From Citrobacter portucalensis (GTDB taxonomy: Bacteria; Pseudomonadota; Gammaproteobacteria; Enterobacterales; Enterobacteriaceae), in contig NZ_MVFY01000007.1 in NCBI RefSeq assembly GCF_002042885.1, positions 186,001 to 250,000 of the forward strand: 64,000 bases of DNA. The letters are read 5' to 3'. The notes beneath the pieces were generated by a model that searched no databases, was not told where the DNA came from, and was given only the letters and a program-made list of their open reading frames with translations. The position numbers and the translations under genes were made by a program. Below, piece after piece: positions 12,517 to 20,804 of the stretch; positions within the stretch are counted from its first letter, which is position 1, and each line of letters starts with the position of its first letter.

Positions 12517-13278
12517 TTAGTTGTGTGAGCCAAAGAGGTGATGGGCGATTTGTGACGGTGTAACGCGATACAGCGCTGCCAGACGATCGGTGGCGAGCTG
12601 CTGTTCAGGAAGCCCCTGCGACACTGCACCGTTCGGTTCAACGCGTACCACGCTGTCGGCGATTGCCCGGGCGTGCAACGGATGATGGGTCGACATCAGC
12701 AGGGCCATACCCGAGTTTTTCAGCGTCACTAGCGTGTCGAGCAGACGGATCTGATGCCCAAAATCCAGGCTGGAAGCGGGTTCATCCAGCAACAAAAGAC
12801 GCGGACGCTGCGCCAGCGCGCGGGCAATTAACACCAGTTGCCGCTCTCCGCCGCTCAGCGTGTTCCAGCGTCGGGGCGCCAGGTGAGAGATTCCCAGCAT
12901 CGTCATCTGCTGGTGCGCATTTTCACGCTCTTTAGCGCCGGGAACCGCAAATGCCGCCAATTGCGGGGCCAGCCCCATCATCACCATGTCCAGCGCAGTG
13001 AAGGCAAACGCGCCGTCATGTGCCTGAGGAACCCAGGCAATAGCGGCGGCGCGTTGCCGATCGCTGAGATGATTTATGGCGACGCCATCAAGCAGAATGT
13101 CACCGTGAAGCGGCGAAAGAACGCCGAGAATGGTGCGCATCAGGGTGGTTTTTCCACTGCCGTTGGCCCCAATCAGACAACAGACGGAGCCGGGCGAAAC
13201 CTGAAATGAGACATCGCGTAACACGGGCTGGTGACTGTGGTATCCCAACGACGCATGGCGGACGGTCAGAAGCGTCAT
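12517..13278 (-). CDS. ABC transporter ATP-binding protein, FecE/BtuD type
   Basis: This is the cytoplasmic ATPase of a type II (BtuCD/FecCDE-like) importer, 253 residues. Visible are Walker A GANGSGKTT (about 38-46), the signature LSGGERQLV (about 139-147), Walker B LLLLDEPAS (about 160-168) and the switch histidine in STHHP. The start overlaps the permease stop by four bases. In Haemophilus influenzae a BtuCD-like importer, MolBCA, carries molybdate and tungstate, a precedent for this subunit class handling molybdenum. Iron-chelate transport is the alternative reading. Confidence 0.88.
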   Translation of the reverse strand: MTLLTVRHASLGYHSHQPVLRDVSFQVSPGSVCCLIGANGSGKTTLMRTILGVLSPLHGDILLDGVAINHLSDRQRAAAIAWVPQAHDGAFAFTALDMVMMGLAPQLAAFAVPGAKERENAHQQMTMLGISHLAPRRWNTLSGGERQLVLIARALAQRPRLLLLDEPASSLDFGHQIRLLDTLVTLKNSGMALLMSTHHPLHARAIADSVVRVEPNGAVSQGLPEQQLATDRLAALYRVTPSQIAHHLFGSHN

Positions 13279-14261
13279 GGGCGATTTCCCCGTAGCAAAA
13301 GCAGCAAAAAGAACGGTGCGCCAATAAATGCCGTCAGGATCCCCAGCGGGATTTCTGTGCTGCTCAGCGTGCGGGCAAAAGTATCGGTGAGCAGTAGCAA
13401 AATGGCGCCGATCCCCATGGAAACTGGCAGCAACTGCTGGTGGTTATTGCCACTGAGGAGTCTGCCGATGTGCGGTACAACCAGCCCAATCCAGCCGATA
13501 ATGCCCGCGATGGCAACGGTACAGGCGGTGATTAACGTAGCGCAGACGATCAGTCCCAGCCGCAATCGCGAGACGTTGATCCCAAGCGATCGTGCTTCAT
13601 CATCCGACAGGGTGAGCAGGTTCATGCGCCAGCGCAGCAGCAATAGCGGGACGAGTCCTGCGAAGATCAGCGGTGCCGAGAACCACAGGTCGTGCAGCGT
13701 GATCGTCGATAAACCGCCAAGCAGCCAGAAGGTGATAGACGGGAGTTGGGTATACGGGTCGGCCAGCGTTTTGATGAGCGAAATTCCCGCACCGCATACC
13801 GTACCCAGCGCAATCCCGACCAGCACCAGTGTTAACACCGGGTCGTGACGCTTGACTCGCCGGGTAATCAACCAGACACCGGCGACCACGAATAAACCGC
13901 CCATGAACGCATACAGCTGAATGAACAGGATCGGTAAACCTAACAGGATTGCTAAACAGGCACCTAAACCCGCACCCGCCGCCACGCCGAGAATATCCGG
14001 CGAGACCAGCGGGTTGCGGAACATGCCCTGATAGGTGGTTCCTGCGCCCGCCAGCGCCGCGCCGAGCAGCAATGCAGCCAGTATGCGTGGCAGGCGGATT
14101 TGCCAGAAGACGATTTTGTCCTGCATTGGAACGCCATCTGCACCGGCCACGAGATTCAAAACCTGTTGTGCATCCAGGCGATACGCGCCTGATACCGCGG
14201 CGACGCTCGCGCAAAGCACCACCGCAGCAATCATCAGAAAACCGAGGGTTGATGTTTTCAT
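13275..14261 (-). CDS. FecCD-family ABC transporter permease
   Basis: The 328-residue inner-membrane protein has about ten spans. It carries family hallmarks: ALLLGAALAGAGTTYQGMFRNPLVSPDILGV split over residues 58-89, then GIIGWIGLVVPHIGRLL (about 256-272) and the terminal EIPLGILTAFIGAPFF. These place it in the BtuC/FhuB/FecCD family, which forms a homodimeric channel with the adjacent ATPase. Its ATG overlaps the binding-protein stop (TGATG). Position in the ModE-box operon suggests molybdenum or tungsten complexes as cargo, by analogy with MolB of H. influenzae. Confidence 0.88.
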   Translation of the reverse strand: MKTSTLGFLMIAAVVLCASVAAVSGAYRLDAQQVLNLVAGADGVPMQDKIVFWQIRLPRILAALLLGAALAGAGTTYQGMFRNPLVSPDILGVAAGAGLGACLAILLGLPILFIQLYAFMGGLFVVAGVWLITRRVKRHDPVLTLVLVGIALGTVCGAGISLIKTLADPYTQLPSITFWLLGGLSTITLHDLWFSAPLIFAGLVPLLLLRWRMNLLTLSDDEARSLGINVSRLRLGLIVCATLITACTVAIAGIIGWIGLVVPHIGRLLSGNNHQQLLPVSMGIGAILLLLTDTFARTLSSTEIPLGILTAFIGAPFFLLLLLRGNRP

Positions 14262-15283
14262 CAGACTGCCACCAACCTTTGATACTGTGCGTCGCTTAGT
14301 GTGGTGTGCCAGAACAATTCACTGTAGCGCTGCATATCGGTTTTAAAGCTCGCTTCAACCTGTGGATCAAGCCAGGCGTGCAGGCGGCGTAACCCCAGTA
14401 AACGGTTGATGCCAGGAGGTGCATCCAGCCAGCCAAACGGCAGACCGCTGAGAAACAGAATGCGCCGGTCAGCAACCGCTTTGACTCCTTGCCAGACCGG
14501 ATCTTCTCGTAGGAACTGCGCTGTCACCGCATCCTGCACCAGGATAATATCCGGCTGCCAGCTGAGCAGGTTTTCCATTGAGACCTGTGTGAGCCCCTGT
14601 CGTCCGGGGATGTGCGCCACATTGTGCAACCCCAGTAGTTCTGCTGCTTCGGTATGCAGAGAACCTTGTAAACCAGTCTCCAGTCCTCTGGCACCGCGCG
14701 CGGCATAAAAACGCAGATTCGCCGCGGGTGAATGCGAGAAAGCTATTGCATCATCGATAAATCGACGGGCCAGCGCGGCCTGCATTGCGGTTCGCGAGAC
14801 GACGCCCAATACTTCACCGACTGCGCGAAACTGTTCTGGGGTATGGCGCAATTCGCCGTTAATCAGCAGCCAGGGAATCTGTGTTTGTGCGCTCACTTGT
14901 CTGGCCTGAGAAAGCCAGGTTTCATCGGCATTACCGCAGTCAATAACCAGGTCAGGTTTAAGCGCCAGGAGTGCTTCAAGCGAGAGCGTGCTGGCGCGCC
15001 CCGCCAGCCTGCCGAGTTTCGGCAAAGTCCGAATGTTATCGTTAAACGGGATGGCGGTCTGGCGAGAGAAATCAAAGGAGGAAAGCCCCACCAGTTTTTC
15101 CGGTGCGACGGCCAGCAGCAGCATGTCAGCAGGCGCGCCCGCGCTGACCACGCGTTGGGTCGTTTCTGGCTTCGGAGAGTCTCCAATGGCCACAGTCAGC
15201 GAGGTTTGAGCAAACGCGGGAAGATGGCGTAGCAGCAGTGCAGATGCCACGAGTTGGGCAAACATCCGTCTTGTCAGTGGCAT
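14261..15283 (-). CDS. Periplasmic binding protein of FecB/BtuF type, Tat-like signal
   Basis: This 340-residue substrate-binding protein is the first gene of the operon. The N-terminus MPLTRRMFAQLVASALLL has a twin-arginine-like motif (TRRMFA) before a hydrophobic stretch and a cleavage site near PAFA (about residues 22-25), so export may be by Tat. The helical-backbone two-lobe fold of BtuF/FhuD proteins is indicated by SAGAPADMLLLAVAP, the VIDCGNADETW segment and WLLINGELRHTPE. It would hand ligand from the TonB receptor to the permease. The ModE-type box ends only 25 bases upstream of its ATG, in repressor position. Confidence 0.85.
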   Translation of the reverse strand: MPLTRRMFAQLVASALLLRHLPAFAQTSLTVAIGDSPKPETTQRVVSAGAPADMLLLAVAPEKLVGLSSFDFSRQTAIPFNDNIRTLPKLGRLAGRASTLSLEALLALKPDLVIDCGNADETWLSQARQVSAQTQIPWLLINGELRHTPEQFRAVGEVLGVVSRTAMQAALARRFIDDAIAFSHSPAANLRFYAARGARGLETGLQGSLHTEAAELLGLHNVAHIPGRQGLTQVSMENLLSWQPDIILVQDAVTAQFLREDPVWQGVKAVADRRILFLSGLPFGWLDAPPGINRLLGLRRLHAWLDPQVEASFKTDMQRYSELFWHTTLSDAQYQRLVAV

Positions 15284-15307
15284 TATTGTTATCCTGAAGG
15301 TTACAAA

Positions 15308-15335
15308 ATCGCTATATATTTACATATACAGCGAA
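15308..15335 (-). promoter_or_regulatory. ModE-type operator upstream of the TonB/ABC/modD operon
   Basis: Read on the plus strand the dyad is ATCGCTATATA, six bases (TTTACA), then TATACAGCGAA. The published ModE consensus is ATCGCTATATA-N6-TATATAACGAT: the left half is identical (11 of 11) and the right half matches 8 of 11. The two halves of this site mirror each other at 9 of 11 positions. It lies 25-52 bases before the first gene, overlapping where the promoter must be. ModE represses modABC when loaded with molybdate, so the operon is predicted to be induced by molybdenum shortage. Confidence 0.8.
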
Positions 15336-15431
15336 TAAAAACATGTTCAGAATCAATTTCTCACGGATGAAAACCCCGGATACCCCATAAGGGCTAGAGG
15401 CCATAGAGACAGCTGGAAGGGGGAAATATAA

Positions 15432-15460
15432 GAAAGAAAAATCCGCGACGAAGCGCGGAT
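15432..15460 (-). terminator. Rho-independent terminator of treA
   Basis: On the minus strand ATCCGCG (15460-15454), a six-base loop and CGCGGAT (15447-15441) are followed by TTTTCTTTC. It lies 30 bases after the treA stop and separates treA from the downstream ModE-controlled operon. Confidence 0.85.
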
Positions 15461-15490
15461 TCAGGAAGTGAAACGGCTCAGGCTATGATG

Positions 15491-17203
15491 TTATGGCGTC
15501 GGTTGAGTCTGTTTTTTAGACTCGACTGGCGCAGTACTTGCCGGGGTAGGTCGCGACGCGGGTACGTTGTCACAGGGCTTTTCTTTGGCGCAAATCAAGT
15601 CGAGCATTTTCAGCGTTACGCCGTTGGTCCAGCCGAAACCATCCTGCAACGGATACTCACCACCGCCACCGCCGGTTCCAGTGGTGCTCACGTCATACTT
15701 CTCAACCAGCTTTTTCTCGCGATCGTAGGTGTGTTGAACATTGGTGAGGAATCGCCAGGTCACGTCCATGGCAACAGTATCCTGACCGTAATTCTGTAAC
15801 CCGGATGCTGCGACCCACTGGAGCGGGGCCCAGCCATTGGGGGCATCCCACTGCTGGCCGCTATTCACCGACGTGGTAGCAAGGCCGCCCGGTTGCAGCA
15901 GATGTGCCTGGGTGGCCGTGGCGACTTTACTGGCGCGATCTTTTGCCGCTGCATTGACATATAGCGGGAACAGGGCGGCAGCCGTGAGCTGGTTGCGTAC
16001 TTTGTGGCTTTTCAGATCGTAGTCGGCATACCAGCCTTCTTTGTCGTTCCACAGGTACTTCTCGATCCCTTTTTGTCGGGCATTAGCGAAGCCATCGTAC
16101 TGCGCCGCTTTGGCATCATCACCAGCAGCCTTGCTGGCGAGGGCGATCATTTTTTCCATTTTGTACATCAGCGCATTGAGATCGACCGGAACGATGCTGG
16201 TGGTGCGCAGAGTGCCCAGCTGATTAGGATTGTCCATCCAGCGGGAACTAAAATCCCAGCCGGACGCGGCAGCTGAACGCAGGTCGCGGTAGATTTCTGT
16301 GGCCGGGCGGTTTGGGTTGCTTTTAGCGGTGGCAATATCCTCTACCCAGGACTCTGGCCGAGGCGAATCGCGCTCATCCCAGTAGCGGTTCAAAATGGTG
16401 CCGTCATCCAGTTTAACTACGCGCTTATTTTGCTGACCGGGCTGGAGTGTTTCGACGCCCTCCATCCAGTAGCTGTATTCTTTGAGCATCTGCGGGAGGT
16501 ATTTTTTCAGCGCGTCATTTCCGTCGTGCTGCGCCAGCAGTTCAACCATAAAGGCAAAGAACGGCGGTTGCGAACGACTCAGGTAGTAGGTGCGGTTGCC
16601 GTTAGGAATGTGTCCCCAGGAATCAATCTCGTAAGCGAAGTTTGCCACCATGTCCGAGACCTTATCCCAGTGATTGCTCTCGGCAAGCCCCAGCATGGTG
16701 AAATAGCTGTCCCAATAATATATTTCGCGAAAACGCCCGCCAGGTACCACATACGGTTCCGGGAGCGGCAGCAGCGAATCCCATTTTTCAGCGTCGGTTG
16801 TCGAACGGGTGAGTACCGGCCACAGGCCATCGATATGTTCGCGTAATGATTGCCCGGCCGGGGGCACGTATTTCTCGCCGTCTTTCGGCAAGGTGAAATT
16901 CACTTGCACAAAATGGCGTAAGTCGAATCCGGACTGGTTTTTCTGCATCCGGTAATCGGCAAGGATCATTAATGGATCGCTGTTTGGCACCGCGTCCGCA
17001 AAGGTTTTCTGGTCAGGAAACAGTTTGGCTGTTTGTACATCGTTAAACAGGGGGCCAAGCAGAATATCAGGCGGCGCAGGCGTAGCGGCTGGTGCGTCCT
17101 CGGCGTTGACGGTAAAAGAGGAAAGGGCAAAAAAGGTGCTTGCGAGCGTCAGTTTTATTGCAACAGAGAGCAGGCCAGGATGGCGAGTTGCTGGCGTTAT
17201 CAT
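15491..17203 (-). CDS. treA: Periplasmic trehalase TreA
   Basis: TreA hydrolyses trehalose to two glucose molecules in the periplasm, letting the cell use trehalose at high osmolarity. A signal peptide occupies about residues 1-34 (cut near VNAED). Both GH37 signatures are present: [14 protein letters not shown] (about 153-166) and [12 protein letters not shown] (about 446-457), plus the glycine-rich GTGGGGGEY loop. It has 570 residues, close to 565 in E. coli; the extra residues are in the signal and the proline/threonine-rich tail. A Shine-Dalgarno AGGAG stands before the ATG. A terminator follows. Confidence 0.97.
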   Translation of the reverse strand: MITPATRHPGLLSVAIKLTLASTFFALSSFTVNAEDAPAATPAPPDILLGPLFNDVQTAKLFPDQKTFADAVPNSDPLMILADYRMQKNQSGFDLRHFVQVNFTLPKDGEKYVPPAGQSLREHIDGLWPVLTRSTTDAEKWDSLLPLPEPYVVPGGRFREIYYWDSYFTMLGLAESNHWDKVSDMVANFAYEIDSWGHIPNGNRTYYLSRSQPPFFAFMVELLAQHDGNDALKKYLPQMLKEYSYWMEGVETLQPGQQNKRVVKLDDGTILNRYWDERDSPRPESWVEDIATAKSNPNRPATEIYRDLRSAAASGWDFSSRWMDNPNQLGTLRTTSIVPVDLNALMYKMEKMIALASKAAGDDAKAAQYDGFANARQKGIEKYLWNDKEGWYADYDLKSHKVRNQLTAAALFPLYVNAAAKDRASKVATATQAHLLQPGGLATTSVNSGQQWDAPNGWAPLQWVAASGLQNYGQDTVAMDVTWRFLTNVQHTYDREKKLVEKYDVSTTGTGGGGGEYPLQDGFGWTNGVTLKMLDLICAKEKPCDNVPASRPTPASTAPVESKKQTQPTP

Positions 17204-17339
17204 CGGTTAATCTCCTTAGCGGCGTGCCGAAGTAGCGGCATTTACCATGAGAAAACCTTAGTTCAGGAATGACCGTTGCGCGTGATCGGCTCCCCATTTT
17301 GCGAATAAACAGACATTTCCCGGCGTGAATAGAGAAGAA

Positions 17340-17366
17340 GCACACCCTTTGTTGGAAAGGGTGTGC
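17340..17366 (-). terminator. Terminator after dhaM
   Basis: A perfect 11-base inverted repeat, GCACACCCTTT (17340-17350) and AAAGGGTGTGC (17356-17366), with a five-base loop lies eight bases past the dhaM stop. On the minus strand it is followed by TTCTTCTCT, a pyrimidine-rich but not pure T tail. Confidence 0.7.
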
Positions 17367-17373
17367 TTCGGAA

Positions 17374-18804
17374 TCAGTTTGCGCGGGTTATCCGCTGTGT
17401 GACACAGTCAATGGTCAGAGTATCGCCCATCTTGATGCTATCGAGAGCCGCGCCTTGCTGACACATCCAGCACAGACCCATTTCACGAGCGATAATCGCC
17501 GGATGCGAGGCTTCGCTGCCGTCCCGCAGGCAGATACCTTTGATGGTCTTCGGATCGAGTTGCAGTACCGTAGACGGATAAATGACATCAGCGACCAGGA
17601 TAGTGGGGCGCAAGAACGCGGGAATTTGTGCGCTCTCTCCCGTCAAATGCTGCAGTGAACGAGACAGCAAATCTTCAATATCAATGTATCGCGCCTGCAG
17701 ATAAGGATCATCGAGCTGTAAATACTGCTGGCTGAGATCGCTCAGCACCTGATGCCAGGCCCAGGCGGCGCTGCACTGCTTTTCGCGCATTACATCGCAG
17801 GTCATTTCAAACAGTTCAGGATCGTCCAACAGCGTATGGTGACCGGAGAAGATGGCGGCGATATCTGCGGAATATCGTTCTTCAGCAAGTGCAGTGAGTT
17901 CGCTCAGGTCGTTCAGCGTACTTTGGATGGCGGTCTGTAATCGCTGCTGCTCAGCCTGGAGTGATGCGGCTGGCTGCGGGTTTACCTCGGGCGAGAACGG
18001 CGTGTAACAGAATGCCGTCCCCGTGACTTTTGAGGGAGCCTGAGTTGCCTTGTTATCAGCATTAGCGGACTCGAGCGATTCACCAAAATTCTCCGCTGCC
18101 AGCTGTTTAAATGCGGCCAGCGCATCCTCTGCCTGTTCGCCTTTGGCAATCAGGCGCAGCGTGTCATTACAGCGTACCTGCAGCAGAGCTATCTGATTCA
18201 GGCTATCAGGAACCACACACTTGCCGTTTTTCTCCAGCCACATGTCGGCGTTAAAACCAGACAACGCGGAAACCAGCCGCGAAGCCGGGCGAACGTGGAT
18301 GCCGTTAGGGTTTTTCACCACAATGGCAACAGAACGGGCATCTGCATCGGGAGACAGTGCAGCAGATGCGGGTTTCGCTGCGGATGGCGAAGGTAAACCC
18401 AGTTGCTCACATTTGGCGTCGAGGGCGTTCATGGCATCACGGATGACCCGATCGATATCAGCACCCGCGGCGGCGCTAACCGTCGCGGCCAGTGTGCCTT
18501 CAACCAGTGGTGCTGCGCACAAACGCACTTTGGCGGCAATGCCAGGGTCGAGCAGTTCCAGCGCGGTTTCCGCACTCAGTAATGCACTACCGATATCCAT
18601 CATCACCAGCACGTGGTCCGTATCGGCCACGGACTCGATGGCTTCCATCACCTTGATCGGATCGGTGCCAATCGGATTCTCAGGATCATCAATGCCTGCG
18701 GCAATGGCGATTTTGCAATCACCGCCCATTAACATCTGCCGGGCCAGCGCACCGACGCCTTCGCCCAGTTGGGCGCTGTGAGAAACAATAACCAGGTTTA
18801 CCAT
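17374..18804 (-). CDS. dhaM: PTS-dependent dihydroxyacetone kinase phosphotransferase subunit DhaM
   Basis: DhaM passes phosphate from PEP via the PTS to the ADP bound on DhaL, for phosphorylation of dihydroxyacetone. It has three domains. An EIIA-mannose-like domain (about 1-130) has active histidine 9 in VIVSHSAQ. An HPr-like domain (about 155-245) has its histidine in PNGIHVRPASR. A truncated Enzyme I domain (about 265-476) has its histidine in GSEASHPAI. All three phosphorylatable histidines are present. It has 476 residues, the E. coli DhaM size. It is the last gene of dhaK-dhaL-dhaM and a terminator follows. Confidence 0.96.
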   Translation of the reverse strand: MVNLVIVSHSAQLGEGVGALARQMLMGGDCKIAIAAGIDDPENPIGTDPIKVMEAIESVADTDHVLVMMDIGSALLSAETALELLDPGIAAKVRLCAAPLVEGTLAATVSAAAGADIDRVIRDAMNALDAKCEQLGLPSPSAAKPASAALSPDADARSVAIVVKNPNGIHVRPASRLVSALSGFNADMWLEKNGKCVVPDSLNQIALLQVRCNDTLRLIAKGEQAEDALAAFKQLAAENFGESLESANADNKATQAPSKVTGTAFCYTPFSPEVNPQPAASLQAEQQRLQTAIQSTLNDLSELTALAEERYSADIAAIFSGHHTLLDDPELFEMTCDVMREKQCSAAWAWHQVLSDLSQQYLQLDDPYLQARYIDIEDLLSRSLQHLTGESAQIPAFLRPTILVADVIYPSTVLQLDPKTIKGICLRDGSEASHPAIIAREMGLCWMCQQGAALDSIKMGDTLTIDCVTQRITRAN

Positions 18805-18814
18805 CGCTTTATCC

Positions 18815-19447
18815 TTACTCTCTGGACGCCTGAGCTAGCATTTGTATCATAAACATGACAGACGTTGCGCCGGGATCCTGATGCCCAATACTGCGCTCAC
18901 CAAGATAGCTGGCACGGCCTTTGCGAGCCTGCATGGTGATGGTGCTTTGCGCTGCGGCTTCCGCTTGCTGGCTTGCCGCTTCCAGCGCTGTCTGTACGCT
19001 TAACTTTTGCTCGCAGGACTGACGTAAAGATTCGACCACCGGTAGCCAGACGTCGCACATGGTTTTGTCGCCAGGTTCAGCCTTACCTCGGCTAATCACA
19101 CCTTCTGCGCCATCACGCATCATTTGATACAGCTCTTCAAGCGTCAGGCTTTGATGAGCCTGAGTCACCTGAGCGGCGCGAATAAAAAAGGTGCCAAACA
19201 GCGGCCCACTGGCCCCGCCGACGCTTGAGAGCAGCACCATACCGGTGTTTTTCAAAATAAAGCCGATGTCTTTGTCTGCGATGGACGGCAGCTTTTCAAC
19301 GACTTTGCTGAAACCACGATGCATGTTCAGACCGTGGTCGGCATCGCCGATCTCCCGGTCAAGCCCGGTGAGAAAATCACTTTCTGTGGTGAAGATCTCG
19401 CCGCAACGATAGAGCCAGTTAACAATTTGCGTTCTGTTGAGGGACAT
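18815..19447 (-). CDS. dhaL: Dihydroxyacetone kinase ADP-binding subunit DhaL
   Basis: DhaL holds a permanently bound ADP that acts as a phosphate relay from DhaM to dihydroxyacetone on DhaK. The metal/nucleotide-binding aspartates are in GLDREIGDADHGLNM (about residues 28-42), and GGASGPLFGTFF and RSIGHQDPGA are the other family motifs. I chose the second of two adjacent ATGs (19447), which gives 210 residues as in E. coli and better spacing from AAGGAG; the first ATG at 19450 adds one methionine. It lies between dhaK and dhaM. Confidence 0.96.
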   Translation of the reverse strand: MSLNRTQIVNWLYRCGEIFTTESDFLTGLDREIGDADHGLNMHRGFSKVVEKLPSIADKDIGFILKNTGMVLLSSVGGASGPLFGTFFIRAAQVTQAHQSLTLEELYQMMRDGAEGVISRGKAEPGDKTMCDVWLPVVESLRQSCEQKLSVQTALEAASQQAEAAAQSTITMQARKGRASYLGERSIGHQDPGATSVMFMIQMLAQASRE

Positions 19448-19458
19448 CATGAATCTCC

Positions 19459-20529
19459 TTATTTACCCCAGTTGAGGGCAGGGGTGTGAACCGGTGCATC
19501 CCATAAGCTCAGCGTTTCGTCATCTACCTGTAACAAGGTGATCGAGAAACCGGTCATATCCAGAGAGGTACAGTAAGAACCGATCAGGTTGCGCTCAATG
19601 ACGATGCCTGCATCCTGACAACGGCTTTCCAGGCGGTTATACACGCCGAAGAGTTCAGACAACGGCGTCGCGCCGAGATTATTGACCAGCGCAATAACGC
19701 GATCGCCACTATGTAACGCACGCTTGCTTTCTTTACCTTCCTGCCACGCGCCCTGGACGTTGTCCCAGTGGCGGAGTGTACGGCTGTAGTTACCGTTTTC
19801 CAGCAGGGTATCGAACATTTCATCAACGGTCTGATCTAGAGAGGTGAAGGGGCGACGGTCAATGCCGGGTTCCCCGTGGATACCTACGCCAAACTCCATT
19901 TCGTTATCCTGCAGCGTGAACGACGGTTGTCCAGCGGCTGGAACGGTACAGGCGCCAATGGCTATGCCAATGGAGTGGCCCTGGTTATTCAGCTTACGGC
20001 CCAACGCCGCACAGGCTTCCAGCGAATCACCGCGTTCGGCGGCCGCGCCGACCAGTTTTTCGATCAATACGGTATTCGCCACGCCACGTCGACCGGCGGT
20101 ATACAAACTGTCTTTCACCGCCACGTCGTCATCCACCACCATGGTGGTGACTTTGACACCGCTTTCATGCAGCAGCTCGGTGGCGGTTTCGAAATTAAGA
20201 ATGTCGCCGGTGTAATTTTTGATTATCAGCAGCACGCCTTCGCCACCGTCAATTTGCATGGCGCATTCGAACATTTTATCCGGCGTGGGTGAGGTAAAAA
20301 TCTCACCTGGACAGGCGCCAGAGAGCATGCCCTGACCAATGTAGCCGCAGTGCATAGGTTCGTGTCCGCTGCCGCCACCGGAAAGCAGTGCCACTTTGCC
20401 CATCACCGGCGCATCTGCGCGGGTGACATATACCGGATCCTGATGCAGTGCCAGGGAAGGATACGCTTTCGCCAGTCCGGCGAGTTGTTCATTCAGTACG
20501 TCTTCAACACGGTTGATCAATTTTTTCAT
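19459..20529 (-). CDS. dhaK: Dihydroxyacetone kinase substrate-binding subunit DhaK
   Basis: DhaK binds dihydroxyacetone as a covalent hemiaminal to a histidine and receives phosphate from DhaL-ADP. The substrate histidine is visible in GVGIHGEPG (about residue 218), and GGGSGHEPMHCGYIG (about 51-65) forms the other side of the site. It has 356 residues, full length. It heads the operon dhaKLM. In E. coli the activator gene dhaR is divergent directly upstream; here that position is occupied by an unrelated gene pair, and a 19-base perfect inverted repeat lies at 20681-20726. Confidence 0.96.
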   Translation of the reverse strand: MKKLINRVEDVLNEQLAGLAKAYPSLALHQDPVYVTRADAPVMGKVALLSGGGSGHEPMHCGYIGQGMLSGACPGEIFTSPTPDKMFECAMQIDGGEGVLLIIKNYTGDILNFETATELLHESGVKVTTMVVDDDVAVKDSLYTAGRRGVANTVLIEKLVGAAAERGDSLEACAALGRKLNNQGHSIGIAIGACTVPAAGQPSFTLQDNEMEFGVGIHGEPGIDRRPFTSLDQTVDEMFDTLLENGNYSRTLRHWDNVQGAWQEGKESKRALHSGDRVIALVNNLGATPLSELFGVYNRLESRCQDAGIVIERNLIGSYCTSLDMTGFSITLLQVDDETLSLWDAPVHTPALNWGK

Positions 20530-20680
20530 TATTTATGCTCCGCAGACAGTCCTGGATGGCTGCCAAATTCGGGCAGGCATCTGATGTAGGGTATCGGTTG
20601 GTTCAACGTCACGGCGACCGCTCGCTGCCGATAAGGTAATTTTGCACACGGGTAGTCAAAAGAAAATTGATGTGATTGGT

Positions 20681-20726
20681 GTTTCAATACGGAACATTAG
20701 CATCTTTTAATGTTCCGTATTGAAAC
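20681..20726. promoter_or_regulatory. 19-base perfect inverted repeat upstream of dhaK
   Basis: Two perfect 19-base arms (20681-20699 and 20708-20726) flank an eight-base loop (20700-20707). Each arm contains a smaller dyad of the form TGTTTC-N5-GGAACA, a style often bound by helix-turn-helix dimers. It lies about 150 bases before dhaK and 79 bases after the end of the gene at 20805. It could be a tandem operator for a dha regulator, or a terminator-like hairpin for the gene to its right. No T-run follows either side, so I favour an operator. Confidence 0.5.
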
Positions 20727-20804
20727 GTGGTGGTGCATAAAACAGCGGAAGTGAGAGATGCGGCAAAGTTTATGCTGACGGCATCATGAGTAAAACGTTA
20801 TTCC

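Noticed and set aside
13600..14214. 204-residue minus-strand open frame inside the permease gene
   Set aside because: It is an out-of-frame shadow of the FecCD-type permease, rich in Arg/Gly as expected for GC-rich DNA, with no recognisable motif.
20681..20726. Reading the dhaK-upstream inverted repeat as a rho-independent terminator
   Set aside because: Although the arms are perfect, neither side carries a T-run and the stem is only moderately GC-rich; an operator is more likely.
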